From the NCBI GenBank assembly GCA_965262565.1, contig CBDHFQ010000027.1:1-64000 (forward strand): a DNA stretch of 64,000 nt, read 5' to 3'. Positions 38,559-47,263 of this stretch are shown here, in pieces. Every line of letters begins with the position of its first letter. Positions within the stretch are counted from its first letter, which is position 1. A program made the translations under genes and the position numbers. The stretch comes from CBDHFQ01 sp965262565. Lineage in GTDB: Bacteria > Bacteroidota > Bacteroidia > J057. Below the pieces are notes generated by a model that worked only from the letters and a program-made list of their open reading frames with translations, was not told the DNA's origin and did no database searches.

Positions 38559-39659
38559 ATGAAAATTATCATCACCTTATTCTTAGCTACAATATCCACC
38601 CTAATAGTATCCGCAAATGACGACCTTAAAAAAGATTTTGTCTCCGGAAATCCTGAAATTCAATCTATAAATGCTATCGCTTTTGGCCCTGAGGGAATTC
38701 TCTTTGTCGGGGACTCCAAAAGTGCTACAGTAGTCGCTATTGATACTAAAGATAATGAACCCAAAGAAAAGGCAGAACCAGTATCTCTCAAACATGTAGA
38801 TGTAAAAATTGCAGAAGTACTTGCTGCAGAAGTATCCAATATTACTATTCAGGATATGGCCGTTAACCCTGTATCCAAGCATATTTATTTTGCGGTACAC
38901 CATGAAGATGGTACGCCTGTACTACTTAAATTATCAGGCAAAACTCTGGAATGGGTTCCATTGGATAAGGTCTCATACAGCAAAAGAGAAATTAATGGAG
39001 TGCTGGCGCCAGATGCAGAAGATAAGCGAGGTAGATCATTAAGAGTTTGGACCGTATCAGACCTGACTTATCACGATGGCAAAGTACTTATCTCAGGATT
39101 ATCAAACAGAGAATTTGGATCAACATTCAGAAGCATGCCTTTTCCATTTGAGGAAATAGAAGATGATGCTTCTCTTGAAATATACCACGCAGCTCACGGA
39201 AAATATGAGACACACGCGCCAATCAAAGCATTTACGGTAGGCATGGTAAACGGCAAAAAACATTTAATCGCAGGGTATACTTGTACTCCATTAGTAGTTT
39301 TTCCCATGGAAGAATTAGTGGCTCAGCAACATGTTAAAGGAAGAACAGTAGCCGAATTAGGAAATTGGAACACCCCCCTGGACATGATTGTCATGGAAAA
39401 GGAAGGAAATTCTTATTTGTTAATGGCCAACAGCAATCGCTCTTTCATGAAAATAAAATTTGAAGATATAGAACAATTTGAAGGATCTTTAAACAGTCCG
39501 GTAGAAGAACGTTCCGGAACAGCAGGAGTAGAATATATTGCCCTTCCATGGGTAAACGTCTTACAATTGGATAAATTAGATGGACAACAATTTATCATGC
39601 TTAAAAGGCAATCGAATGGAGATCTGGACTTAATTACCCAAGGAGAGCGCTGGCTCTAG
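38559..39659 (+). CDS. secreted protein of unknown function, beta-propeller-like
   Basis: This 366-residue protein has a signal peptide (cleavage near Ala19). The mature sequence contains repeated strand patterns of the type AIAFGPEGILFVGDSKSATV, MAVNPVSKHIYFAVHH and LTYHDGKVLISGLSN, at roughly 60-residue spacing, which suggests a beta-propeller of NHL or YWTD character. A single cysteine occurs in GYTCTPLVVF. I do not recognise the family. It is followed after 30 bp by another secreted protein gene, likely in the same operon. Confidence 0.55.
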   Translation: MKIIITLFLATISTLIVSANDDLKKDFVSGNPEIQSINAIAFGPEGILFVGDSKSATVVAIDTKDNEPKEKAEPVSLKHVDVKIAEVLAAEVSNITIQDMAVNPVSKHIYFAVHHEDGTPVLLKLSGKTLEWVPLDKVSYSKREINGVLAPDAEDKRGRSLRVWTVSDLTYHDGKVLISGLSNREFGSTFRSMPFPFEEIEDDASLEIYHAAHGKYETHAPIKAFTVGMVNGKKHLIAGYTCTPLVVFPMEELVAQQHVKGRTVAELGNWNTPLDMIVMEKEGNSYLLMANSNRSFMKIKFEDIEQFEGSLNSPVEERSGTAGVEYIALPWVNVLQLDKLDGQQFIMLKRQSNGDLDLITQGERWL

Positions 39660-39689
39660 TAAGCAAATCCAGCTGAAGGACAAACTTCT

Positions 39690-40742
39690 ATGAATCAAAT
39701 TTCGATAGCTACTGTTTTTTTGTTATTGGGAATGGGAATACCAACATTTCTTTTTTCTCAGTCCCAAGTTCATTTAATTAAAGAACACCATAAGACGGTA
39801 GCTATCGCTATTATTGATAGAAACCTTTCCGCTGAAAACATTAGTATTAAAAAATTATCTTCAGGTCAAACACTTCGAGGGACATTTTCCCGAAAAGAGG
39901 ATAGTATTTTTTTCCATCCAATCATCCCTTTCCAACCCAAGCAGACTTACCAATTAATATACGGTTCAGAAGAAATGGCCACTTTCTCTGTATCTCCTCC
40001 ATATACCTCCCCTTTCATCGTAGAAAAGATTTATCCAACTACAGATACTCTTCCTGTCAATTTTCTAAAGTTTTATATACGCTTCTCTCATCCTATGTCC
40101 GAAAGATCCCCTTATCCACACATTTATCTATTGAGCGAAGCGGGAGATACGATGGAACACAGTTTCTTAGCTCAATATCCAGCCCTTTGGAGCTCCGACC
40201 ACCAAACCCTTACTTTATGGCTTGATCCTGGACGAGTGAAAAGGGATCTTTTGCTCAACCAGAAATATGGCCATCCGCTTGAAGGTAATAAAACCTATCA
40301 ATTAGTGTTAGATACTCCACTGAGAAGTGTATATGGAGACACATTGCGTAGACCGATGATAAAGCGATTTACTACAGGAACCGTAGATCGCTCTCAACCT
40401 AAGCTTTCCACATGGACCATCAATGTTCCTCCTTCACATACCTCAGATTCATTGCTTATTGAATTTCCAGAGGCAATGGATTATTTATCCACGTTAGATA
40501 GAATCCTTATTTTCAAGGAGGGAGAGCAGCTAGAAGGTAAGCAAAGCTTGATCCACAAGGAGAAAGCGTGGATTTTTAGACCGAGCCAGCAGTGGAAAAA
40601 GGGTCGGTATGAAATTCAGGTGGAAGCGGTTATCGAGGACCTAGCAGGTAATAATCTGAATCGTTTATTCGATAGGGATATTCTACAGCATGCGAAAGCA
40701 AATGAGGAATTCTATCGGCTTAGCTTTAACATCAGCAATTAA
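39690..40742 (+). CDS. secreted protein with bacterial Ig-like (SbsA-type) domains
   Basis: The 350-residue product has a signal peptide (cleavage near Gln24). Two regions read like SbsA/Big_5 Ig-like folds: about 110-225, with PVNFLKFYIRFSHPMSERSP and a final RFTTG, and about 235-335, with SDSLLIEFPEAMDY and VIEDLAGNNLNRL. These domains occur in surface and envelope proteins and may bind other proteins or glycans. It pairs with the propeller-like protein 30 bp upstream. No sorting domain or lipobox is seen. Confidence 0.6.
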   Translation: MNQISIATVFLLLGMGIPTFLFSQSQVHLIKEHHKTVAIAIIDRNLSAENISIKKLSSGQTLRGTFSRKEDSIFFHPIIPFQPKQTYQLIYGSEEMATFSVSPPYTSPFIVEKIYPTTDTLPVNFLKFYIRFSHPMSERSPYPHIYLLSEAGDTMEHSFLAQYPALWSSDHQTLTLWLDPGRVKRDLLLNQKYGHPLEGNKTYQLVLDTPLRSVYGDTLRRPMIKRFTTGTVDRSQPKLSTWTINVPPSHTSDSLLIEFPEAMDYLSTLDRILIFKEGEQLEGKQSLIHKEKAWIFRPSQQWKKGRYEIQVEAVIEDLAGNNLNRLFDRDILQHAKANEEFYRLSFNISN

Positions 40743-40903
40743 CTCCCTCCACTTCTATCCCTCTCTACTTCCTATGTTTGGCGGGTCTGCCCATTGTCCC
40801 AACATAATCTCCCTACTAACATGAATACAGCACATTATTCTTTAGGGTTAGACCAATAAGCATACCGCACAAATTACCTCTCCTTGTAGATTATATTCTG
40901 TGA

Positions 40904-43396
40904 TTAGTCAAAAAATACCCAATTTAATCCCAGAGTAATAGTTCGTTCCATCATAGGATAAAGAGGAGCAGTGAAATAGGTAGGATCCGGGAAAGCCTCG
41001 TTTGCATGAATTACTTTTATATACGCATAGGCAGGTCCGAGCTTTAATGCAAAATACCCATCTAACCTTAGACTACTATTCATTCTAAATCGGGTAGGGA
41101 AAAATTCCTGACTGATGGGATCAACCGTAAATCCGGTGTAAGGGGCATTGAAATAAATATCTACCCCTATATGCATTACATCTGCGATGGACAACGTTCT
41201 ATGATCGAAAAAGAGGGAGGCTTTAGCATAATATTCCGGCAGATATTCGGCATATCTACTCAAGGCTTCTGAAGCCCCGGCACTACTACTTCCATTTTGC
41301 CACGCAATCGTCCCCTGAGCATATAACCACCAAAACAAATGCTGCCTGGCACTAAGTTCTGCTCCTATCCAAGTATAATTTTCCCCTTGCCCCCCTTGCA
41401 GTACTTCTAATTCATCTGAATAGTATATAGGCTGGCCAACTCTGGAAACAAATACCCTAATCGAAGAGAAGTTTGGTAAGAGCGTATCACCATTGCGTAT
41501 GATCGCAGCTGGTCTGTAATTCAGTTGAGCAGCAAAACGAGTAACATTTTCGTTAACCAGGTCTGGATTTGGAAGAAAGCTATTAGTAGAAGGAGGATCA
41601 AAATGGCCCTGAAAAATACTGGGATTTAGGTCAAATTGATCATACTCTACTTCTAAGGCGATAGGTGCTCTGTTTTGAATATCTACAGGTTTGCCGATCT
41701 CCTTTGTTAACTGAGGTGGTCTTTTAGCTTTTATTAAAGAATCTCGTGTTCCTGGCAGTGAGTTGGCAGCTAGCTTTTTTTGGGTTAGCACTTCCTTTGA
41801 TGGTGGGAATTCGGTCAGCGGTTCATCTATCAATGTATCTTGAGGAACATTCACCATAGAATCTACAGGGCTTACCCTAAGAGAATCCGTTATTTTTAAA
41901 GAGTCAACTCCTAATCCTTCTACCTCTATAGAATCTTCTACCATTTCGATGCCAGATACCTTCCCTTGAGTATCTGTATCAAGGGTAGGACGACGGGCTG
42001 ATTGGACTTCCTTAAAGTTGCTTTTCTTTTCAAAAGGAGTGAAAACTGCACGTAATGAGAGTCTAGTTTGAACTTCGAATAAATCTGAAAATCGCTGATC
42101 AAGGTCGATTTCTGCTATTAATCGAGGGATCTGAAGTTCCCCATGAACTCTTGGTTCAAAAATATCCTGAATAATCTCTCCATCTTCTCTTATTATGTTT
42201 AGTCTACGAATGGTAATTCCCCCATCGGCATGTAATCTGATGAAACCATCTAAGGTATATGAAGCTTCTCCTACCAACATGGATTGATTCGAATCGAACA
42301 CATCATTGACAAAGCTGGAATCTGTGTTCCAGGTAGGAAGAATAGGCACCGGACTATTAGCAAATTGAGTGGAATCAGAACTACTCAAACCAGTTAGGTT
42401 AAAGCGATGATATACCTTTTCAAACATAGCTGCTCCTCTAAGTGTGAGAATATTAGCAGAGCCACTATCGGGATGTCCTATGAGATGGTAGTATTGGTCC
42501 GTATAAATCGAGCGCAAAATTCTGTTGGAAGAAGCTCCCTCCAATACAGTGGGAATCAAATCTTTTCCTTGAGCAAAAGTAAGGTCTATGAGCGAATCAC
42601 TTTGCACCAACAACCCGGAACCCTCTAACACCTGAAAAGCAGAATCAGGGCCTATAGATATTCCTCCGTTAAAGTCATTTTTATTCTCACTAAAGGAATA
42701 GGTAGCAAAAGCTTGATAGCGTTTATTTTTACTCCTCCAATACGAGGATAAATACACCGATTGCAGGTCTGTTTCGTTATTGGGAAATCGCCCGAAAGCT
42801 CTTTTTCTATTGTAGAAGAAATGAGCATTCCAATTAGGACTAATATTTTGGGAAACATTTACGGTAGCAGTATTAAGTCTTCTCGCTCCTTGAGGCCCCT
42901 GCATAAAATCAATGCTGATATAAGGAGTTTTGGTGTCGAAGTATTGGGGAGAAAATACTGCATCAAATATGTATCGATTGTAATTGTCAAATACAGGATT
43001 TCGCCAAAGATCTCTTCTCAATATCGTTTCCTGTAGACCATCCCTTATGACCATATGAGGTTTTCCTATCTGTCCTAATTGAGCCACAAACCCGGGAACC
43101 AGATCGAGGGGATCCCATGCCAACACATTTCGAATATCCCGGCTTACAGGCAATAGGAATGGTTTATGCCTGAAAAGTGCTTGCCGATCAGCAAATTTCA
43201 AATCAGGCTTAATATCAATTTCGGGAAGATCCAAGGAATCTACAAAGGAAGAATCTGCAATACCTATCAATCCAGACTGAGAAGGAGGAGTAAAACCCGT
43301 AACATTGGGCCTGACCTGAGCGAAAAGGTAGCTCACGTTCAAACACAAAAACAAGAAGCATGCGAATAAATGGATATGTATTTCCCTATATATCAT
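40904..43396 (-). CDS. putative porin, Bacteroidota large barrel family
   Basis: This 830-residue outer-membrane protein has a signal peptide (cleavage near Ala26), an N-terminal plug-like region (about 60-135) and many amphipathic strands, ending in ITLGLNWVFFD with a terminal aromatic. It fits the Bacteroidota putative-porin family (Porin_10-like). Residues 458-576 form a low-complexity loop with repeated Asp-Ser-Leu/Met steps (VDSLKITDSLRVSPVDSM) between barrel strands, making the protein longer than usual. It lies downstream of the PNP gene on the same strand, 94 bp away. Confidence 0.75.
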   Translation of the reverse strand: MIYREIHIHLFACFLFLCLNVSYLFAQVRPNVTGFTPPSQSGLIGIADSSFVDSLDLPEIDIKPDLKFADRQALFRHKPFLLPVSRDIRNVLAWDPLDLVPGFVAQLGQIGKPHMVIRDGLQETILRRDLWRNPVFDNYNRYIFDAVFSPQYFDTKTPYISIDFMQGPQGARRLNTATVNVSQNISPNWNAHFFYNRKRAFGRFPNNETDLQSVYLSSYWRSKNKRYQAFATYSFSENKNDFNGGISIGPDSAFQVLEGSGLLVQSDSLIDLTFAQGKDLIPTVLEGASSNRILRSIYTDQYYHLIGHPDSGSANILTLRGAAMFEKVYHRFNLTGLSSSDSTQFANSPVPILPTWNTDSSFVNDVFDSNQSMLVGEASYTLDGFIRLHADGGITIRRLNIIREDGEIIQDIFEPRVHGELQIPRLIAEIDLDQRFSDLFEVQTRLSLRAVFTPFEKKSNFKEVQSARRPTLDTDTQGKVSGIEMVEDSIEVEGLGVDSLKITDSLRVSPVDSMVNVPQDTLIDEPLTEFPPSKEVLTQKKLAANSLPGTRDSLIKAKRPPQLTKEIGKPVDIQNRAPIALEVEYDQFDLNPSIFQGHFDPPSTNSFLPNPDLVNENVTRFAAQLNYRPAAIIRNGDTLLPNFSSIRVFVSRVGQPIYYSDELEVLQGGQGENYTWIGAELSARQHLFWWLYAQGTIAWQNGSSSAGASEALSRYAEYLPEYYAKASLFFDHRTLSIADVMHIGVDIYFNAPYTGFTVDPISQEFFPTRFRMNSSLRLDGYFALKLGPAYAYIKVIHANEAFPDPTYFTAPLYPMMERTITLGLNWVFFD

Positions 43397-43490
43397 TCAA
43401 TTCATATCAAATACACATACCTTCCTCTGGCTTAGGCAAGATCTGTATTCTATTAAAGAAGTATCCTAAAAAAGCCTTTAGGTTGTATCT

Positions 43491-44315
43491 CTATTCAGTC
43501 AACTCATTAATCAAGGTTGAAAGGATATGTGTCAGTCTGGGTTCTGCTTCCCCAGCTACCCTGATAATCTCCGGGACACTAATAGGTTCCAAATGATCGG
43601 GATCGCACTCATCTGTAATCACCGATATAGCACATACTCTCAATCCCATATGATTAGCGACAATCACTTCAGGAACAGTAGACATTCCTACAACATCCGC
43701 ACCTATCATTCTTAAAAACCTGTATTCCGCTCTGGTCTCCAGATTAGGCCCCGTAACAGCGACATATACTCCTTTATGAACCCGGTATCCTTCTTCTTCA
43801 GCTACTGCTAAGGCACGATCAATTAATTTTTTATCGTAAGGCTGACTCATATCGGGAAAACGAGGACCAAATGTATCCAGATTCGGACCTGCCAGAGGAT
43901 TTGCTGGTTGGAGGTTGATATGATCTTCTATGACCATCAAATCCCCTTTCTTATAATCCAGATTCATGCCTCCGGCAGCATTTGATATGAAAAGGGAATT
44001 AATTCCCAGCATTTTTAATACGCGAAGGGGAAAGGTAATCTCTTGCATAGAGTAGCCCTCATAATAGTGAAATCGCCCTTGCATGGCGACCACCTTCTTA
44101 TCCCCCATCGTACCAAATATCAATTTGCCAAAATGACTCTCAACAGTAGAAATAGGAAAATGGGGGATAAAATTATAAGGAATCGTCTTTTCTTCTTTAA
44201 TTTCATTAATTAATCCACCCAAGCCCGTTCCTAAAATAATTCCTACCTCTACTTCCTCGGCATACATCTTACGGATATAATCGTAAGCTTCATTGTAAAG
44301 TTCCATCATGTTCAA
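43491..44315 (-). CDS. purine-nucleoside phosphorylase
   Basis: PNP splits inosine or guanosine with phosphate in purine salvage. The 274-residue protein is the trimeric type: IILGTGLGGLINEI, MQGRFHYYEGYSMQEITFP, NAAGGMNLDYKKGDLMVIEDHIN and GPNLETRAEYRFLRMIGADVV match the family in order. The start codon lies 26 bp inside the end of lpxK, so it is translationally coupled to it. It is the last gene of a five-gene overlapping operon headed by the GTPase effector gene. Confidence 0.95.
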   Translation of the reverse strand: MNMMELYNEAYDYIRKMYAEEVEVGIILGTGLGGLINEIKEEKTIPYNFIPHFPISTVESHFGKLIFGTMGDKKVVAMQGRFHYYEGYSMQEITFPLRVLKMLGINSLFISNAAGGMNLDYKKGDLMVIEDHINLQPANPLAGPNLDTFGPRFPDMSQPYDKKLIDRALAVAEEEGYRVHKGVYVAVTGPNLETRAEYRFLRMIGADVVGMSTVPEVIVANHMGLRVCAISVITDECDPDHLEPISVPEIIRVAGEAEPRLTHILSTLINELTE

Positions 44316-45369
44316 TAACCTTATTTAGTATAGATCTCAATTTCGGTTCCCCTTCCCACCATTTTAATACCATAGGCAGATAGTAAAAAGGATAGGAACG
44401 ATAATTTATTAGCCAGGATTGATCTTTTAAGCGATAATAATCCTTTTCCGAAGTAATAATTCTTAAATCTTTGGTAGCAGGCAGGGTTGATAACTCCTCA
44501 AATACATGGACCAACTCCTTCATATCCTTTTCCTTGTATGTATAATGATCTGCAAAAAAGGCCTGATGCTTTACCTGAATTCCAACTTCCTTTATTTGGC
44601 GGGCAAAAAACATATTGTTCCCGAGACCCGCAAACAAAATTACATCATAATCAAGGCAAGGCCAGAATATTTGATCATTCACATCCCAAAAATGGAATAA
44701 TTTCTCGTGAAAAGGACTCGTAAACGCAAGCGGCTTATCCCAGGAATGGAATTTAGGCATAATGTCTGCCATTTGATCATGAGATTTCAACTTGTTGATA
44801 ACGAAAAAATGAGCTCTGTTTAATCCTGAGATAGGTTCACGAAGTCTTCCTGAAGGCAGTAATGCATCATCTTGCGGCAAATGATTTGCATCTATCACTA
44901 CAATATCCAGTTTCCTGCCCACCTGCCTGTGCTGAAAAGCATCATCCAATACAATGACATCTGGAGAAAATGACTTAAGCAATCGGGTAATTCCTTCTCG
45001 TCTCTTCTCACATACAGCAACTGGAAGATCGGGAAATTTATAAGCTATTTGTAACGCTTCATCTCCATAATCATTGGCTCCCCCTTCTCCAATAAGTACC
45101 TGCCTGTATCCTTTTGTCTTTCTTCCATATCCTCTGCTTAAATAAGCACACCTTTTATTCTGCTTTGTCACATATCGAAGAACATATTCTGCTACCGGAG
45201 TTTTCCCTGTTCCACCTGCGGAAATGTTCCCTATAGAAATCACGGGAACCGGAGAAAAGTAGATATCTGAAATACGCTGATCAAATCGTTTATTTCTGTA
45301 ATAAATCACCAAGCCATAGAGATAGGCAAATGGAGACAGGAGTAATTTCAAAATAGTCCTAGCGATCAT
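44290..45369 (-). CDS. lpxK: tetraacyldisaccharide 4'-kinase
   Basis: LpxK phosphorylates the 4' position of lipid A precursor DSMP at the inner face of the cytoplasmic membrane. The 359-residue protein starts with a hydrophobic membrane-associating helix (about 5-22), then a P-loop SIGNISAGGTGKTPVAEYV, YLSRGYGRK, and the DDAFQHRQVGRKLDIVVID motif. Length is slightly above the typical 320-350. The start overlaps the PAS-like gene by 11 bp and the stop overlaps PNP by 26 bp. Confidence 0.95.
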   Translation of the reverse strand: MIARTILKLLLSPFAYLYGLVIYYRNKRFDQRISDIYFSPVPVISIGNISAGGTGKTPVAEYVLRYVTKQNKRCAYLSRGYGRKTKGYRQVLIGEGGANDYGDEALQIAYKFPDLPVAVCEKRREGITRLLKSFSPDVIVLDDAFQHRQVGRKLDIVVIDANHLPQDDALLPSGRLREPISGLNRAHFFVINKLKSHDQMADIMPKFHSWDKPLAFTSPFHEKLFHFWDVNDQIFWPCLDYDVILFAGLGNNMFFARQIKEVGIQVKHQAFFADHYTYKEKDMKELVHVFEELSTLPATKDLRIITSEKDYYRLKDQSWLINYRSYPFYYLPMVLKWWEGEPKLRSILNKVIEHDGTLQ

Positions 45370-45772
45370 AGTTTTTGTTGCGCTCCTGATCTTCTTTCCA
45401 GATTTTGAGCTGGTTACGTTCTTGTTGGATATCCCGAAGTATATGATACATCCGAGTTTGATTCAATACAATCCACACATACTGATCCTGGATCATAGGA
45501 TGTGCCAATAATCGAAAATCAAATATTCCATGAAGCCCAAAAAAATTTGATTCTACCGCCGGTAATTCAATTTCTCTATCACCTCTGCGGAGTGAAAGTA
45601 TGGCTAATCTTATACTCCCCAATTCCGGAAATAAACTGTACAGGGATTGGCCTATATAAGATTGGATATCTATAATCGTATGACAGGAATCGAATAACTT
45701 TCCATCTTTACCAAATGTGAGGACTTGAGCATTAGGATAAAGATATTTTTCTCTAAGCTCCTTGAGATTCAT
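45359..45772 (-). CDS. stand-alone PAS-like protein in the GTPase operon
   Basis: This 137-residue cytosolic protein looks like a single PAS fold: TFGKDGKLFDSCHTIIDI, YIGQSLYSLFPELGSI (helix pair), then FDFRLLAHPMIQDQYVWIVL as the closing strands. It ends with a charged coiled-coil-like helix (DIQQERNQLKIWKEDQERNK) of the kind that links PAS sensors to outputs. No output domain follows. Such proteins usually sense a ligand or bind a partner. It overlaps the GTPase gene by 20 bp and lpxK by 11 bp, so it is made in step with both. Confidence 0.55.
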   Translation of the reverse strand: MNLKELREKYLYPNAQVLTFGKDGKLFDSCHTIIDIQSYIGQSLYSLFPELGSIRLAILSLRRGDREIELPAVESNFFGLHGIFDFRLLAHPMIQDQYVWIVLNQTRMYHILRDIQQERNQLKIWKEDQERNKNYDR

Positions 45773-46274
45773 GATGTTTTACCAATTTTTCAGCTAACAG
45801 TTTAAACATTTCTTCTACTCCCTTTCCTAATTTGGCGCTACTTATTACATCCGGCTGAATGCCAAATTGTTTCAGAGTGCCTGCTAATTCATCCTCCTGT
45901 AGTAAATCACTCTTATTAGCTGCTGTAACTATTTGAACATCGTGGATCATATTATTCAGTTCTGCGATCTTACTATCCAACTGTTCATAAGTAGATGGTC
46001 TTGTCAGGTCCACTACATATATGATTCCGCTACAACCGTTTAAATAATAGGCGGGAACATTCTCTAATTGATCTTGACCCGCAATATCCCAGATGACCAT
46101 GTCTATCTTATAATCCCCGGAAAAGACACTCTTCTTATCTACTTTTAGTCCGATGGTGGTAAGATAGTTTTCTGGAAATGTACTATATACAAATCTGCTG
46201 ATAAGAGAAGTCTTACCAACTGCATGGCTCCCTAAAAGAGCTATTTTTTTACTGATCCACTTTGTTGAATCCAT
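45753..46274 (-). CDS. Ras/Rab-like small GTPase
   Basis: This 173-residue single-domain GTPase has all G motifs: P-loop GSHAVGKTS (15-23), switch I Thr40, DIAGQ at 63-67 (with the catalytic Gln in the Ras position), NKSD at 120-123 and SSAK at 145-148. It is closer to Rab/Ras than to MglA, which lacks that Gln arrangement. There is no C-terminal prenylation cysteine and no membrane helix, so it is soluble or recruited by a partner. The P-loop position equal to Ras Gly12 is His17. The gene overlaps the upstream effector gene by 26 bp and the PAS-like gene by 20 bp. Confidence 0.9.
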   Translation of the reverse strand: MDSTKWISKKIALLGSHAVGKTSLISRFVYSTFPENYLTTIGLKVDKKSVFSGDYKIDMVIWDIAGQDQLENVPAYYLNGCSGIIYVVDLTRPSTYEQLDSKIAELNNMIHDVQIVTAANKSDLLQEDELAGTLKQFGIQPDVISSAKLGKGVEEMFKLLAEKLVKHHESQGA

Positions 46275-47136
46275 TGAAATGAACAGTTAAGTTAGCTGAA
46301 ATTTGATCGGTGATCTTTGCGTCAATTTGCCCTGAAGCCTGGAAGGGATAACTTTCGTAAAATTGATCAATGGTATCTTTTAGTCGTTCTTTAAACGTTT
46401 CATCAATTTTTCCCTCGATCAAACACGCAAAATAGAAAGAGTGGAAATCATGTACAATAATTTTGTAATGTTCGTATTGAAGTACCTCCAGTTTTTGGGT
46501 TTCTGCGGCAAAGGCATGTTCCACAAAGCCTCTGATTCCCGTCAACATTCCCGCTACCATATCAGAATTCAAGTGATCCTCCACAGAATAATGGCCTAAG
46601 AGCAGCCCAGACTTTTGTTGGATGATAAATACCTCTTCCAATAGGGCCTTGGTTCCATCATACATAATTATTTCACTCTGCTTTACTCCACTAAAGAAAG
46701 CACTTACTCTTCTCCAAAGACTCTTGAAAGAAAAAGCCTGATCCAGTTGGCGGTCTATTTGTTGGCTTAGCTTTTCTAATTCAGCTATAATGTATTTTTT
46801 AATCAACCTTCCCATAATGGGATATATCGCATCTATTACTTCACTTTGGGCCTCTTTAAGGTGGGCTTGAATAGAAGCATGTAACATAGGCTTAAAGAGA
46901 TCGGGGAAATGCGTTTTTACATATTGAAGATGTTCGTCAAAATATGGTTGAAGCATCTTCTCAAATCTTTCCGGATCGTCTACCTCTTGTTTTAACTTAG
47001 CAAACTCCTGAAGTTGTTGAGTAAGCAAATCCACTTTCTTTTCCAGCGATTGCTGTGCATCTATTTCCTCTTGTAAAAAATATTCTTTTACTCTCTGAAA
47101 CAGACTTTCTTCGGTATGTTTTCCCTCTTCAGACAA
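46249..47136 (-). CDS. coiled-coil protein with longin/roadblock-like domain, GTPase partner candidate
   Basis: The 295-residue cytosolic protein is helical and partly coiled-coil from about 8 to 135, with YPIMGRLIKKYIIAELEKLS near 105-124. A C-terminal alpha/beta domain (about 165-262: EEVFIIQQKSGLLLGHYS, SDMVAGMLTGIRGFVEHAF, YKIIVHDFHSFYFACLI) has the strand order of longin/roadblock folds, the usual partners of prokaryotic Ras-like GTPases. The same architecture occurs in Bacteroidota proteins annotated as OmpA-like envelope biogenesis proteins, but here the OmpA domain is absent. It is first in the operon and overlaps the GTPase gene by 26 bp. Confidence 0.6.
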   Translation of the reverse strand: MSEEGKHTEESLFQRVKEYFLQEEIDAQQSLEKKVDLLTQQLQEFAKLKQEVDDPERFEKMLQPYFDEHLQYVKTHFPDLFKPMLHASIQAHLKEAQSEVIDAIYPIMGRLIKKYIIAELEKLSQQIDRQLDQAFSFKSLWRRVSAFFSGVKQSEIIMYDGTKALLEEVFIIQQKSGLLLGHYSVEDHLNSDMVAGMLTGIRGFVEHAFAAETQKLEVLQYEHYKIIVHDFHSFYFACLIEGKIDETFKERLKDTIDQFYESYPFQASGQIDAKITDQISANLTVHFNGFNKVDQ

Positions 47137-47162
47137 CGTTTTTATCTTAACTTATCCTTTCT

Positions 47163-47170
47163 TAATTTTG
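47163..47170 (+). promoter_or_regulatory. candidate -7 promoter element upstream of htpG
   Basis: TAATTTTG, a match to TAnnTTTG, lies 93 bp before the htpG start. The -33 region (47138-47145) is T-rich but lacks TTG. Confidence 0.3.
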
Positions 47171-47263
47171 AACAATTTTGCTCAATCAGTGATTTCATGT
47201 TGAGCATATTAAAATAAAATCACAATTCACATAATATCAAAGACCAAACGCAAAATAAGTGTT

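Noticed and set aside
43465..43482. Possible hairpin CCTAAA-AAAGCC-TTTAGG between PNP and the putative porin
   Set aside because: The stem is only 6 bp and A/T-rich and lacks a T-run placed as in the other terminators of this window.
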